Shown piece after piece: positions 45,901 through 57,200 of a stretch of 64,000 nt of DNA; within the stretch, counting starts at the first letter, position 1; every line of letters starts with the position of its first letter. The stretch is from assembly GCA_963383645.1 (NCBI GenBank), contig OY726559.1:113175296-113239295 (forward strand), written 5' to 3'. Made by a program: the position numbers and the translations under genes. The notes below the pieces were generated by a model. It was given only the letters and a program-made list of their open reading frames with translations. It searched no databases and had not been told where the DNA came from. Origin of the DNA: Muscardinus avellanarius. Its lineage: Eukaryota; Chordata; Mammalia; Rodentia; Gliridae.

Positions 45901-47658
45901 AGGATCACAGGTTCAAGACCAGCCTCAGCAACTTAGCTTAACTTTCAGCAACCTAGTGAGACTTTATTTCCAAACAGAAAATTAAATCCTGGTATGGTGG
46001 TGCATGCTTGTAATTCTAGTACTTGAGAGGCAGAGATAAGAGGCCAGCAGGTTTGTGGCCAATCTCAGGAAGTTAGTGAGGCTCTATTTCATAATAAAAG
46101 ATAAAATAGATGTGGAGGTATAGCTTAGAGGTAGAACGCCCGCAGGTTCAATCTTCAGTACCACAACAGAAAAGGAGGGGGCACTAGGTAGGGACGATAG
46201 AGGATATACAAAGACTTGAGATCTTGATGGGGCAACACCCCACACCCAACCCCTTACAGTCCAGACTTACACACGTGGCCCAAGAAAACATTGACTGCTC
46301 TCACCAGTAGATGTTCACAAAACCTAGCTTAGTTGTCCTCTGTGGTTGACTAACCTTCGCTTCAGGAAGCTCTTCGGTGCCTCTGATTTCTCCATGCGTC
46401 GCCAAGCAGGCTACATGCTGTCTGTTTGCTCCCCCCAGGAAGTGGAGCGCAACCTCCAGGACGCCATGCAAGTGTGCCGCAACGTGCTGCTGGACCCTCA
46501 GCTGGTGCCGGGGGGCGGGGCCTCTGAGATGGCTGTGGCCCACGCCTTGACAGAGAAGTCCAAGGCCATGACTGGTGTGGAGCAGTGGCCATACAGGGCT
46601 GTGGCCCAGGCTCTGGAGGTCATCCCTCGCACCCTGATCCAGAACTGCGGGGCCAGCACCATCCGTCTACTTACCTCCCTTCGGGTGAGTTTTCCATGGT
46701 CTATTGTCTTTTTTTTTTCTTCTTCTTAATAGTACTGTGGAGCTACACCCCCAGTCCTTTTCATTTCTTGTTTGAAAACAGGGTCTCACTCAGTTACTGA
46801 GGATTTCACTAAGTTGCTGAGGCTGTCCTCAAATCCACGATCCTATCTCAGCCTCCCAAGTACTGGGATTACAGACATGCACCACCGTGTCCAGCTTATT
46901 TTTTATTTTGAAACAAAGTCCCACTAAATTTCTGAGGCTGGTCTGCCTCAGCCTCTCACGTGCTGGGACTCCAGATGTGTAGCACCACGCCAGCTTCGCG
47001 TTTAGTCTTTCCTTATTGTTCTCTGCCAGCTTACTTGTTCCCATTATTCTCTCCTTTGACTTCTGTGTGGCCCCCTGCAGGCCAAGCACACCCAGGAGAA
47101 CTGTGAGACCTGGGGTGTAAATGGTGAGACGGGCGCCTTGGTGGACATGAAGGAGCTGGGCATTTGGGAGCCGTTGGCTGTGAAGCTGCAGACATACAAG
47201 ACAGCGGTGGAGGTGAGCTCAAGACGTGTGCACGCCGCTTGTTCCCAGACAGCCAGGAACACTGGGTTTGGTCTCGTCTGGTCTGGAGGGAGGGGCTGTA
47301 GAAGGTGGGGTATTTCTCAGAAATCTCCCAAGGAATTCCATTTCCCTGCTTATAATTATTGTATGCAAAAGCAAGGTAACAGCCCAGGCTGAATCCATTG
47401 CTGAGGGAGAACTGTGTTTTATATGCAAGACTCTGAAAGGGTAGATTTTTGATAAAATGGTAATTGTGTGGGAGGAACTAGGCAGTAATGTCTAAAAGAA
47501 GACAATGCCCTTCCCTTCTCTGCTGACCTCTTTGGGACCGGTCTTTCTTCTAGACTGCAATCCTGCTGCTGCGGATCGACGATATCGTCTCAGGCCATAA
47601 AAAGAAGGGCGATGACCAGAGCCGGCAAGGCGGGGCTCCTGATGCTGGCCAGGAGTGA
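24761..47658 (+). CDS. CCT3: CCT3, T-complex protein 1 subunit gamma
   Basis: This is the gamma subunit of the cytosolic group II chaperonin TRiC/CCT, the hetero-oligomeric double ring that folds actin, tubulin and WD40 proteins using ATP. Coding exons: 24761-24791, 29013-29074, 29690-29740, 29825-29887, 32293-32389, 35411-35528, 36633-36819, 38682-38831, 39868-40000, 40120-40201, 44431-44611, 46439-46684, 47081-47212, 47554-47658. All borders are GT-AG and the frame is unbroken. The sum is 1638 nt, 545 aa, the usual length. Seen motifs: LGPKSM (41-46), TNDG (60-63), the ATPase motif GDGTT (92-96), the apical domain (roughly 215-370), GGGA (410-413), WGVN (478-481) and LLRIDDIV (516-523). These include the nucleotide-binding residues of the equatorial domain. 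The start is GCCGCCATGATG; two adjacent Met codons, the first with good Kozak context. The gene is intact and certainly functional in appearance. Confidence 0.98.
25060..28985. repeat. CCT3 intron 1: single-copy stretches and SINE clusters
   Basis: Intron 1 of CCT3. Unrecognised single-copy sequence lies at 25060-25510, 26010-26415, 27005-27230 and 27450-27580. (GT)n of ~22 repeats is at 25520-25565. Inverted SINEs lie at 25566-25760, 25780-25990, 26430-27005, 27240-27440 and 27585-27790. Sense SINEs lie at 27870-28050, 28080-28255, 28425-28625, 28655-28860 and (dID only) 28870-28930. Confidence 0.8.
29075..29689. other. CCT3 intron 2, no repeat recognised
   Basis: This is 615 bp of single-copy intron. 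No ORF, RNA gene or SINE was recognised. It is the longest SINE-free intron in this half of the gene. Confidence 0.6.
29973..32225. repeat. Dense SINE cluster in CCT3 intron 4
   Basis: Almost continuous B1-dID copies, mostly sense: 29981-30180, 30190-30385, a chain of partial copies to 31180, an inverted copy nested at about 31184-31390, then sense copies at 31493-31680, 31780-31960 and 31995-32210. Several belong to the young GGGCTTCCAGGA subfamily. Confidence 0.85.
32938..33015 (+). mobile_element. ID SINE monomer
   Basis: TTTACAGATTTAACTCAGTG, GTAGAGCACTTGCCTAGC and TTCAATTCCCAGTACCAC follow the tRNA-like ID consensus. It lies in CCT3 intron 5, directly after an inverted B1-dID. Confidence 0.8.
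33724..33910 (-). mobile_element. Inverted SINE nested in a sense SINE
   Basis: The host copy is interrupted inside its GAAACCCTGTTTT segment. The insert is bracketed by a 14-bp duplication TGAAACCCTGTTTT (33710-33723 and 33911-33924), a clear target-site duplication giving the relative order of the two insertions. Confidence 0.88.
35040..35138 (-). mobile_element. Short retrocopy of a hairpin-bearing polyadenylated RNA (copy 1)
   Basis: This is a 99-bp insertion with a perfect 15-bp target-site duplication TGCACCCAGCTTCTT (35025-35039 and 35139-35153). Read on the minus strand, it starts with a perfect 10-bp-stem hairpin (CCCCATGCCA / TGGCATGGGG), carries AATAAA (35082..35077), and ends in a poly(A) (the T-run at 35045-35059). 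It inserted into an older SINE. The source transcript is not recognised. Confidence 0.8.
35745..36632. repeat. CCT3 intron 6 SINEs and single-copy sequence
   Basis: Two sense B1-dID copies (35755-35960 of the GACCCGC subfamily, and 36012-36215), then 36216-36632 single-copy intron. The open frame that runs from here into exon 7 is read-through of intron sequence, not an extra exon. Confidence 0.8.
36860..38525. repeat. SINE cluster in CCT3 intron 7
   Basis: Degraded sense copies at 36865-37160, an inverted dID at 37310-37420, sense copies at 37425-37600, 37615-37755 and 37755-37955, a dID at 37990-38060, an inverted fragment at 38060-38155, and a sense copy at 38308-38523 with an A tail of ~25. 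Confidence 0.82.
38955..39867. other. CCT3 intron 8: one SINE and single-copy sequence
   Basis: A sense B1-dID lies at 38965-39155. The remaining ~700 bp (39160-39867) is single-copy intron with no recognised feature. Confidence 0.7.
40261..40355 (-). pseudogene. U6 snRNA pseudogene
   Basis: The complement strand aligns with U6 along nearly its whole length, from GTGCTC near the 5' end (40355), through the TTAGCATGGCCCC region (here TTAGCATAGCCCC), to the 3' end TTCCACATTT. It has many substitutions and loses about a dozen bases in the ACAGAGA region. It lies in CCT3 intron 10, next to a GT/T-rich stretch. The loss of the ACAGAGA region makes it nonfunctional. Confidence 0.85.
41058..41287. 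repeat. Possible old LTR-type repeat remnant
   Basis: The stretch from ACAAACACCTGAGGTCAACT through TTTTATTTTGACTGACAG to CCCATGAGGTCCCACTTCC has the flavour of mammalian MaLR-like LTR fragments that I recall. It is in CCT3 intron 10 and carries no coding potential. The assignment is from memory and weak. Confidence 0.3.
42880..42942. repeat. (AGT)n trinucleotide microsatellite
   Basis: About 20 AGT units with one AGC interruption, in the tail of an inverted SINE within CCT3 intron 10. Confidence 0.95.
44765..46170. repeat. SINE cluster in CCT3 intron 11
   Basis: Inverted copies at 44790-45105, 45235-45405 and 45605-45815, a sense left monomer at 45413-45520, and sense copies at 45845-45985 and 45985-46165. 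46170-46438 is single-copy intron before exon 12. Confidence 0.8.
46700..47005 (-). repeat. Inverted SINEs in CCT3 intron 12
   Basis: Two partial inverted B1-dID copies between exons 12 and 13. Intron 13 (47213-47553) is single-copy with nothing recognised. Confidence 0.75.
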
Positions 47659-47890
47659 GGGCTGCGAGGCGACTTGAAGGCACAGAGCCAGCAGGCTCCC
47701 CTTTCCTGAGCCAGAGTGCCAGGAGCACTGTGGACGTCTTTGTTTGAAAGGGATCAGATTGAGGGAGCGCCCCCAGGCCCTTTCTGTCCCAGCTCAGTTT
47801 GCAAAAAGCACTGACAGTAATTCTTCTCGAGTGTAAGCTTTCCATTTAGTTTGCTTCCTATGATTAAATCGAAGTCATTTGAGATAGTTG
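47659..47890 (+). other. CCT3: CCT3 3' UTR with polyadenylation signal
   Basis: After the TGA, about 230 bp of non-repeat sequence contains ATTAAA at 47863-47868, a common variant signal. A GT-rich stretch (GTTGTGTGTTTTT) follows about 20 bp later. The transcript end is therefore expected near 47885. No other signal is seen before the next SINE cluster. Confidence 0.7.
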
Positions 47891-48183
47891 TGTGTTTTTC
47901 AACCTTGGGTCACGTCTGCCTCCTGGCAAACTAGGAGGAGGCAGAAACCTTACTGGGGAGGAGGGGAGATAAATCTCTTTGTGCCTTCTTTCATTTTCCT
48001 GGAACTGGGGATTGACCCCAGGAATGTTCTACCTTCAGTCTACACCCCTAGCCCTTTTTAGATTTTATTTTGAAACAGGGTCTCTTTAAGTTCCTGAGGC
48101 TGGCCTCATACCTGAAATCCTCCTGTCTCCACCTCTCAAGTACTGAGATTGCAGGAAAGAGTCACCACATGCAGCTCTTCATA

Positions 48184-48214
<31 letters not shown>

Positions 48215-50264
48215 TTTCTTTTTGTTTATTTGTTTGTTTCTGGTACTAGGGATTAAACCCAGAGACATTCTACCTCTGAGCTACACCAAATACTAGTATT
48301 ACAAGCATGTGCCACCAATACTTGACCTTTTTTAGCAGTGCTGGGGATCAAACTTAGGGGAATTCTACCTCCAAGTTATGCCCCAGCCCTATTTTTATTT
48401 TTTATTTTGAAATAGGGTTTCACTAAATTGCGGAGGGTCTCAGTAAATAGCTGAGACTGGCCACAAACCTGCAATCAGCCTCCCAGGTCCTGGGATTACA
48501 GGTGTGTACCACCATGCCGCCTGGCTTGTTTTTTGTTTGTTTTGTTTTGTTTTTAACTGTACTAGGGATTGGACCCAGGGGCAATCTACCTCTGAGCTAC
48601 CCGGTCAGCCCTATTTTTTTATTCTTTATTTTGAAACAGCGTTTCACTGAGTTACAAGGGTCTTCACTAAGTAGCTGAGGCTATTCTTAAACCGCCCGAA
48701 TGCTGGGATTACAAATGTGCGCCACACCCAGCCTCTGGCTTTTTTTTTTTTTTTTTTTTTTTTTTTCTTTTCACTTTTGTGGCACTGGTGGTTAAACCTA
48801 GGGACATTCTACCTCTGATCTATACTCCCAGACCTATTTGATTTATTGATTTGTGTGGGGTGGGTACTGGGGTTTGAACCCATGGGCAGTTTATCTCTAA
48901 ACTACACTCCCAAACTGGTTTTGTGTGTGTGTCTCATTGGGAATTGAACCCAGGTATGTCCTATCTCTGAGCTACATCCAGAGCCCTATTTTTATTTTTA
49001 TTTTGAAATAATTACACTAAGTTGTGGAGGGCCTCACTAATTTATTGAGGCTGACCTCAAACCTGTGATCCTCCTGTCTCAGCCTCCCAAATACTGGGAT
49101 TACAGGTATATGCCAACACATCTGGCTTGGGTTTTTTCGTGTGTGGGGGTGGGTACTGGGGTTCCTGGAAGCCCTTCTACCTCTGGGCTACACTCCCAGA
49201 CCTATTTTTTTATTTGGAAACAGGGTCTCTTAAGCCAGCGAGGCTGGCTCCGAACCAGCGCGATCCTCCTGTCTCTGCCTCCCAAGTGTGGGGATTACAA
49301 GCGTGTGCCACCACGCCCGGCTCATCTGGCTTGGGTTTTTATTTTTTATTTGAAAACTGTCTCACTGCCCCGTGTGGTGGTACACGCTTGTAATCCTAGT
49401 TATTTGGGAAGCCGAGACAGGAGAATCACATGTTCTCAGCCAGCCTCAGTTCCTTAGTGAAGCCCTCTGCAACTTAGACCCTGTTTCAAAATAAAGAATA
49501 AAAAATAGGGCTAAGGAGCCAGGCATGGTGGCAAACACTTGTAATCCTAGTACTTGGGTGGCTGAGACCAGGAGGATTGCAGGTTTGTGGCCAGCCTCAG
49601 CTACTTAGGCCCTCCGCAACTTAGACCCTGTTTCAAAATAAAGAATTAAATAAAAAAAAAAAAAAAAAAAACAAGGCTGGGAGTGTATGTAGCTCAGAGG
49701 CGAATGCTTCTGGGCTCCATCCCTAGTGTTTGGGGTGGGTACTGCAAAAGAGAGCTGTCACCAAGTCGCTGAGTCCCAGATTGCTGAGGCTGGCTTTCAA
49801 CCTGTGATCCTCTTCCAGCCTTCTAAGTACTGGTATTATAAGCGTGGTGAACACTGCCTTATTTTTTGCCTGAAACTAAATTGCTGAGGCTATCTTCAAA
49901 CATGTGAGCTCCTGCCTCCCAAGTACTTAGATTGCAGGTGTCACCACCACGCCGGCTTTTTTTTTTTTTTTTTTTGCGGGTCTGGGGAAGGAACCCAGGG
50001 GCATTCGACCTCTGAGCTACACCTCCTGCCCTGTTTTTGAGACAGGGTCTCATTGAGTTACAGAGGGCCTCACTAAGTAGCTGAGGCTGTCTGTGAGAAC
50101 CACGATCCTCCATTCTCAACCTCCCAAATGCTGGGATTACAAACGTGGGCCACCACGCCCGGCTCACGCCTGGCTTTTATGTGCCTTCCTGAAGGAGTAT
50201 TCTAAAGCTTCTCAGTAGGTCTTGGCTGGAAAAACTTGGGAGTTCAAAGAATGGTAATGCTTAA

Positions 50265-50348
50265 GGGCTGTGGGTGTAGCCCAGTAGTAGAGCACTTGCT
50301 AAGCATGCACAAGGCTCTGGGTTTGATTCCCAGCACCACCAAAAAAAT
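50265..50348 (+). mobile_element. ID SINE monomer
   Basis: A complete ID element: GGGCTGTGGGTGTAGCCCAG, an A-box/B-box-like body with AGAGCACTTGCTAAGCATGC, then GGTTTGATTCCCAGCACCAC and an A-run. It has no 7SL-like left half, so it is a free ID rather than part of a B1-dID dimer. Confidence 0.85.
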
Positions 50349-51920
50349 TTTTTTTTATATTTGCCACCCAAAGAACAGGAGAAACCTGCCCAAACCGTGG
50401 GTGTTCCCGGTCTGTGGTTAGGTGTAGAGACACACCCAATGCAGGCTAGTGCTCAGACATTTGTCCTGGAGGGCATGTAACTTTTTTTTTTTTTTTTTTT
50501 TTTATGGTACTGGGATGGAACTCAGGGGCTTTCTACCTCCAGGCTACATTCCCAGACCTATTTTATATTTATTTGGAAACAGGGTCTCACTAAGTTGCTG
50601 AGAGCCTCACTAAATATCAGGCTGGCTTCAAACCTGTGTGATCCTCTTGTCTCAGCCTCCCAAACACTGGGATTACAAGCGTGCACTACCACGTCCATCT
50701 GTAACTTTTTTTTTTTTAAACTGGGGAACGGACCTAGGGGCATTCTATTTCTAGCAAGGCCCCCAATCCTATATTTTATTCTTTATTTTGAAACTAAGTC
50801 TCACTAAGTTGTGTTGGGCCTTACTAAATAGCTATGAACCTGCGATCCTGTCTCAGCCTTCCGAATACTGGGATTACCAGAGTGTGCCACCACACCCAGT
50901 TTAACGTCTCTTTTCATAAAGGGGGATGCCAGTAGTGTCCCTAAGTGAGGTCAGCCTTTGATTTCTTCCTTGTGCTACCTCTCACAACAGGGCCTTCCAC
51001 CTTCCCCCTTTGATAGGCAAAAAAAATCCAATGGACCCAGGTGTGGGGGCACATGCTTGTAACCCCAGCATTCAGGATGCTGAGAGGAGGATCGTGGTTC
51101 ACGGACAGCCTCAGCTACTTAGTGAGGCCCTTTGCAGCTCAGTGGACCCAGTTTCAAAATAAAGAATAAAAAATTGGGCTGGGGTGTAGCTTGGAGGTAG
51201 AATGCCTCTGGGTTCCATCCTCAGACCCACAAAAAAAAAATTGTATGGATGATTCATGCATCCAGCCATGTTTATCTTTTCCCTGACTGGACTTAGTCAT
51301 ACTAAGCTGAATACTTGGTAGAACAATGGTAATTTAATAAGTATGTTCTAGACAACTGTGTGTGAGTTAAGTAATTTTCACAACAATTCTATAAGGTAGT
51401 TAACATTGTCCTCGTGTGTGTGTGAGTATGTGAGAGAGAGAGGGAGATCGAGATTGGGGATTGAACCCGGGGCATTCTACCTCTGAGCTACACACCCAGC
51501 CTTACTTTATTTTTTATTTTGAAACTGTCTCACTAAATTGAGGTCCTCACAAGTTGCCGAGGCTGGTTGTGAACCTGCGAATCTCCTCAGCCTCCCAAGT
51601 ACTAGGATTACAAGGTTGCACCACCAAGCCTGCCTTGCCCTTGGTTTTGTGCGGAGTAGTCTAAAATTCAGATAAAGCAGTATGTCCAGCTGTGGAAGCC
51701 AGTCCAGCCGTCCCACTGAGAAGGGGTGGAAAGGGCTGAGTACCTCTGGGCACCCTTGTGTGGCTCATGCCCGTCTTGACCTTCCGCCCTCAGCTTGAAC
51801 TCTCCTACCTGGTGCTCCCCAGTGAGCTGCCCTCCTTTTGCTCAAATCCCGTCTCTGCCTCTGGTGTTAGTCCTTGGGGATGATGAGTAAAGTTTCAAGT
51901 CAGGGTCCTGAAATACTGCC

Positions 51921-51990
51921 CCAGGAGTACAGCTCGGTGAGAGCTCCAGCCTAGTGAGCATGAGGCCCTCACCCCAGCACTGCAAAGAAA
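51921..51990 (+). mobile_element. Diverged ID SINE
   Basis: CCCCAGGAGTACAGCTCGG, AGTGAGCATGAGGCCCTCA and CCCCAGCACTGCAAAGAAAA are an ID-like monomer with an A-rich tail. It lies in the CCT3-GLMP gap, in a stretch (51640-52105) otherwise free of recognised repeats. Confidence 0.55.
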
Positions 51991-53126
51991 AGACTGCCCG
52001 AGGAATCTCGGAGGTCCTCCGAGCAGAGGTTCCTCTTGTTTCTTCTTTTGTTGCTGGTGTTCTTTCTGGGTTCAGTTCTGATACTTAAGCATGTATATGT
52101 ATATAATTAATTTTTTTTTTTTTTTGCGGTACTGGGAATGGGACCCAGGGGCATTCTACCTCTAAGCTACACCCCCAGCCCTCGTTTTTATTCTTTATTT
52201 TGAAACAGGTCTCACTGAGTTGCAAAGGGCCTCACTTAAGTAGCTAAAGCTGTCTGCAAACCGTGATCCTCCTGTCTCAGCCTTCCGAATGCTGGGATTA
52301 CAAGTGTGCATGACAACTCCCAGCTCCCTCAAACCTTTTTTATTTTTTTCCAGTACTAGGAATTGAGCCCGAGGGCATTTTATCCCCAAGCTATACCCCC
52401 AGCCCTGTCTTTTTTTTTTTTTTTTTTTTTTCTGTACTGGGGATAGAACCCAAGGGTATTTGACCTCTGAGCTACACCCCTAATTCTATTTTTTTATTCT
52501 TTATTTTGAAACAGGGTCTCAGAATGGCCTCTCCCCTTGAGAACCGAGATCCTCCTGTCTCAGCCTCCTGAATGCTGGGATTGCAAGCTCCCAACCTAGG
52601 AGCTTTCTACCTCTGAATTATACCTATAGTTTGTGTGTGTGTGTTACTGAGGGTGGAACTCAGGGACATTCTACATCTGCACCAGTCTTTTAGTTTTTTT
52701 AATCGTTTTACTTAGAAACAGGGTCTATGTTGCTGATACTAATGATGAACCTGCGATCCTCTAGGCCTTTTAAACTTTGTATACAGCCGGGCATGGTGGC
52801 GCACGCTTGTAATCCCCGCATTTGGGAGGCTGAGACCGGAGGATCGCGCAGGTTCGAAGCCAGCCTCAGCTAGCTTAAGAGACCCTGTTTCCAAATAAAA
52901 TATAAAATAGGTCTGGGAGTGGAGCCCGGAGGTAGGAGGCCCCTGGGTTTCATCCCCAGTACCACAAAAAAAGAAGAAAGAAAGAAAAAAAATAGGGCAG
53001 GGGGTGTAGCTCAGATGTTGAATGATCCTGGGTTCCATCCCCAGACCCGCAAAAAATAAAGAATAAAAAATGGGGGCTAGGAGTGTTTAAAATGTTCCTG
53101 GGTTCCATCACCAGTGTTGCAATAAT

Positions 53127-53162
<36 letters not shown>

Positions 53163-53740
53163 GGTTGTAACTTGGAGGCAGAATGCCCTTGGTTTCAATC
53201 CCCAGTACCGCAAAAAAAATAAAATAAAATTTGTATGTGTGTGATACCGGGGATTGAACCCAGGAGGATTGATTCTACCTCCAAGATACAGCCCAGCCCT
53301 TTTTTTATTTTGTTTTGTATCAGGGTCTTGGTAGATTACTGAGAATCTCACTAAATTGCTCAGGCTGTCCTCAAACCTGACTCTTCCTGTCTCAGAGTCA
53401 GCTAGGATTAAAGGCTAATTTTTTTTTAATAGTCTAAGTGCCAAGGCTGGTCTTGAACAATCCTTGTATTTCAGCTTCCTAAGTACTGGGATTATAGGTG
53501 TGTGTCACCACAGCTGGCCCATGTGCATTTATTATTTTTTAAAATTTTTTTGGCAGTACTGGGGATGGAACCCCAGTGCCTTTTACTTCCAGGCTACACC
53601 CTAGCCTTATTTATTTTTTATTTGGAAACAGTGTCTACCTAAATTGCTGAGAGCCAGAGTCGCTGAGGCTGGCCTGAAACCTGTGACCCACCTGTCTCAG
53701 CCTGGGTCACAAACATGAGGAGACACCACATCCGGCTTCA

Positions 53741-54226
53741 AAATAATTTAAGATTAAGCAAAAACAACAAAAAAGCATGCAATGGCCCAGCCAGCTGTGA
53801 CTCCCTCTAAATAAAAGTGTTTCCTGGGACATCTTCACAATAAAATTGTGTGCTCCTCCAAGATGGCATCCTACTTGCCCAAGTTCTGAATAAATATTAG
53901 GTGATAAAAGTCTGGGGTACTTGCTTCATCTCAGAATTCCTTCCAGGTCCTCTCTGCACCTTCCTGCCATGGAGTCGGGTCACTCAGATTCTGTTTGGAT
54001 CTTAAGTCCAGACGTGCTTGGTACAGTTAGCTGTTGAGAGGGTCTGGCTGGGTAGGCGCGGCTGGCGGTGTGTGTCTGCACCTGACCTGGAAGGTCGCCT
54101 GTCAGCCTCACCGGGGTTGGTGTTCTCCCAATCTTCCAGCTACGTTTGAAATCTGGGTTAAGGGAAGCGGTCTCTTTAAGAACTGCTGTGTTCGTCCCGC
54201 CCTTTAAAGGGATCAGCTGAATCTGA
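53741..54226. other. GLMP upstream single-copy region
   Basis: Non-repeat sequence leading to the GLMP first exon. It contains GTCCCGCCCTTTAAAGGG near 54195-54212. No TATA box was seen at a suitable distance. No gene is recognised on either strand. Confidence 0.5.
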
Positions 54227-54236
54227 GTCACATGAC
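54227..54236. promoter_or_regulatory. GLMP: CLEAR/M-box-like E-box upstream of GLMP
   Basis: GTCACATGAC is a one-base variant of the palindromic CLEAR site GTCACGTGAC bound by TFEB/TFE3, and matches the MITF-type M-box TCACATGA. It lies 39 bp before the GLMP start codon in non-repeat DNA. Binding is inferred. Confidence 0.55.
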
Positions 54237-54274
54237 TGCGGTCCCTTCCTCCAGCCCAACTTGCCGCTGGCCGC

Positions 54275-57200
54275 ATGTACGGCTGTGGGGAGCCCCGCCG
54301 GGGTTGGGGTCCCCAAGCCCCCAGCCCCATGCTCCTCTTGAGTCTACTGCTATCTACAGTACCATCTATCCTGCTAGGGGAGGAGACCCGCCAGGTGAGG
54401 GCCGGGGAGAAGAGCAGTGAGGCTTCAGGAAATGCCATTTCCAGGGTTGCTGGAATCTGGGGCAAACAAGGGAGGCGGCTGCCAGGAGAAGTTTCTTCAA
54501 CCCAAGGGGCAGCCATGGGTCCTGGGAAAGGATTGTGCAGGGGAGGAGGCGCCCTGGCTTCATGCTGTCCAGCGATGTCATCCCTGATGGCCCCGCGACA
54601 CAACTCCAGGCAGGCCTGCTCTGGGGTTTTCATTCTCATCCCTGCCTTGACCTCCCCCTGCCAGGGTCAGGGCAGGCCTCCTCCACCCTCGGCCATTACT
54701 CCGGGATGCCCTTAGCTCCCTGCACCTGCCTGTCACCTAGGCTTCCTGGGTGCCCTGTGCTTCCTAGTGTCCCCCAATCCCTGTCCAGCCACCCTCGAGC
54801 TTCTCTGCCTGATCCGCTTCCTCCGCCCTTCCCTGCCCCATCTCCCAGGTCTCTCTGGAGGTTGACCCTGGCTGGCCAGGCCCCCCCCAGAACCTGCTCC
54901 ATATCCGGGCAGTGGGCAGCAACTCCACACTCCACTACGTGTGGGGCAGCCTGGGGCCTCCAGCCGTGGTGCTGGTGGCCACCAACACGCCTCACAGCGT
55001 CCTGCGTGTCAACTGGAGCCTCCTGCTCTCCCCTGAGCCAGGCGGGGGCCTGGCGGTGCTCCCCAAGGACAGCGTCCAGTTTGCTTCAGCCCTCGTCTTC
55101 ACCAGGGTGAGCGGGTTGGGGGACAGCGGAGAAGAGCGGAGAGAGTGCATCCCCATCAAAGCCAGGGAGACTGTGGGGGGTGAGACAGTGAGATGTGAGG
55201 GCCGGGGAGGGGGCCGGGGATGCAGGAGAGAGGGAGACACAGGCACCACTTCCCCACCCACAGCTGCTCGAGTTCCACAGCACCAACACGTCCGACGAGG
55301 AAGCAGAGCCACAGGGAAAACCCTACCCTCCATACTCCCTGGCCAGCTTCTCCTGGAACAACATCTCAGGCTCATTGGATCCCGCCACCTTGAGCGTCAC
55401 GTTTCGAGGCCACCCTGTGCACGACCCTACCAAGGCTTTTGCCAATGGCACCCTGGCCTTCAAGGTAAAGGTGGAAACAGAACTCACAGGACCGGCTGGA
55501 GATGGTGGAGCTGATAGGGGTAGTCTTCAAGCACAGGCCTCCGCCTGTCCGCTTCCTTCCTTTCTCTGTGTCCTCCTTCCTAGGTCCAGGCCTTCTCCAG
55601 GTCCGGCCGGCCTGCCCAGCCCCCTCGCCTCCTGCACACAGCGGACACCTGTCAGCTAGAAGTGGCCCTGGTCGGGGCCTCTCCCCGAGGAAATCACTCC
55701 CTGTTTGGGCTGGAGGTAGTGGCTGTGGGGCAGGGCCTTGACTGCCACTCGATCCAGAAGCAGTACTCCATTGATGATGAATATTCACCCGCCGTCTTCC
55801 AGGTGAGGCTGCCCCCAGAGAGGAGAGGCAGGTGGATGGGAAATGTAGGGGGGACCCTAACAGGACCCTGGAGAAGTTTTGACCATTAAGACCTTCTTTT
55901 CTTTCTCCTTTTCTTTCTTTCTCTCCTCTTTCTTCCTTTCTTCCCTCCTTCGTACTGGGACAGAACCTTCTGAACTTCCTTGGTATTGGGGATAGAACCC
56001 AGGGGCATTCTACCTCCGAGCTACACCCCCCAGCCCTATTTTTTTTTTTTTTTTTTTTTTTTTTTGGTGGTACTGGGGTTCCTGGAAGCCCTTCTACCTC
56101 CGGGCTACACTCCCAGACCTATTTCTATTTTTACATTTTCATTTTGGAAACAGGGTCTCCTAAGCCAGCGCGCGCGGCTGGCTTCGAACCTGCGGGATCC
56201 TCCTGTCTCCGCCTCCCAAGCGCGGGGATTACAAGTGTGCGCCACCACGCCCGGCTTTTTTTTTTTTTTTTTTTTTTTTTTGTGGTACTGGGGGTGGAAC
56301 CCAGAGGCTTTCTGCTTCTGGGCTATACTCCCAGACCCATTTTATATTTTATTTGGAAACAGGGTCTCACTGAGTTGCTGAGAGCCTCACTAAGTAGCTG
56401 AGGCTGGCTTCAAACCTGCGCGATCCTCCTGTCTCAGCCTCCAAAGTGTAGGGATTACAAGCATGCACCACCACGCCGGGCTTTCCCAGCCCTATTTTTT
56501 ATTTTTTATTTTGAAACAGGGTCTCAGGGTCTAACTGGGTTGCAAAGAACCTCACTACATAGCTGAGGCTGGCCGCGAACCTGGATGTTCCTGTCTCAGC
56601 CTCCCAAATGCTGGGATTACAAGCGTGCGCCACCACGTCTGGCTATTTTTTATTCTTTATTTTGAAACAGGGTCTCACTGAGTTGCAGAGGGCCTCACTA
56701 AGTAGCTGAGGCTGTCCGCAAACCGCGATCCTCCTGTCTCAGCCTCCCGAATGCTGGGATTACAAGAGAGCGCCACCACGCTGGCTCAGGCACAGGATTC
56801 TTGTTGCCCTGAGCAGAAGGCTGTCACTGTTGGTGACAGACGGAGGCAGAGAGGTGGGCGAGTGGGTTAGACACGGGTTGCTCCTTCTCACCCAGCCTGT
56901 CACCTTTCTCCCCAGTTGGACCAGTTGCTGTGGGGCTCCCCGCCGTCCGGCTTTGCACAGTGGCGGCCAGTGGCTTTCTCCCAGAAGCAGGGCAGCCGAG
57001 ACTCAGCACTGTCCTGCCAGATTTCCCCTCTGCGCCCCACCGTGGCCTACTCCCTGCCCCAGTCTCCCATCATCCAAGCCTTCTTTGGCTCTCAAAGCAA
57101 CGTGTGCACCTTCAACCTGACCTTCGGGGCGTCAGCGGGTCCTGGCTACTGGGACCAACACTACCTCAGCTGGTGAGAGCCGGGACGGGGCTGAGGGGCT

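Larger units (their letters stand above)
47990..53740. repeat. CCT3-GLMP intergenic SINE region
   Basis: This is dominated by B1-dID copies: inverted from 48000 to 49365, sense at 49370-49730, inverted at 49740-50165, 50500-50700 and 50705-50905, sense at 51030-51240, inverted at 51455-51640, 52120-52325, 52345-52580 and 52625-52760, sense at 52785-53220, inverted at 53235-53520 and 53555-53740. A (GATA)n is at 53130-53152. Single-copy gaps at 51240-51450 and 51640-52105 hold no gene that I recognise. No retained copy of the human neighbour VHLL was seen. Confidence 0.8.

Noticed and set aside
46346..46438. Upstream extension of CCT3 exon 12
   Set aside because: The frame stays open before the acceptor, but CCCCCCAG|GAAGTGGAGC joins correctly to exon 11 (…EILS) and gives the expected family length.
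50265..50348. A tRNA gene
   Set aside because: It has A/B-box-like sequence but matches the ID SINE, lacks a proper acceptor stem and ends in an A-run.
54535..55110. 191-codon frame on the plus strand in GLMP intron 1 and exon 2
   Set aside because: It is out of frame with GLMP and results from GC-rich sequence. No similarity was recognised.
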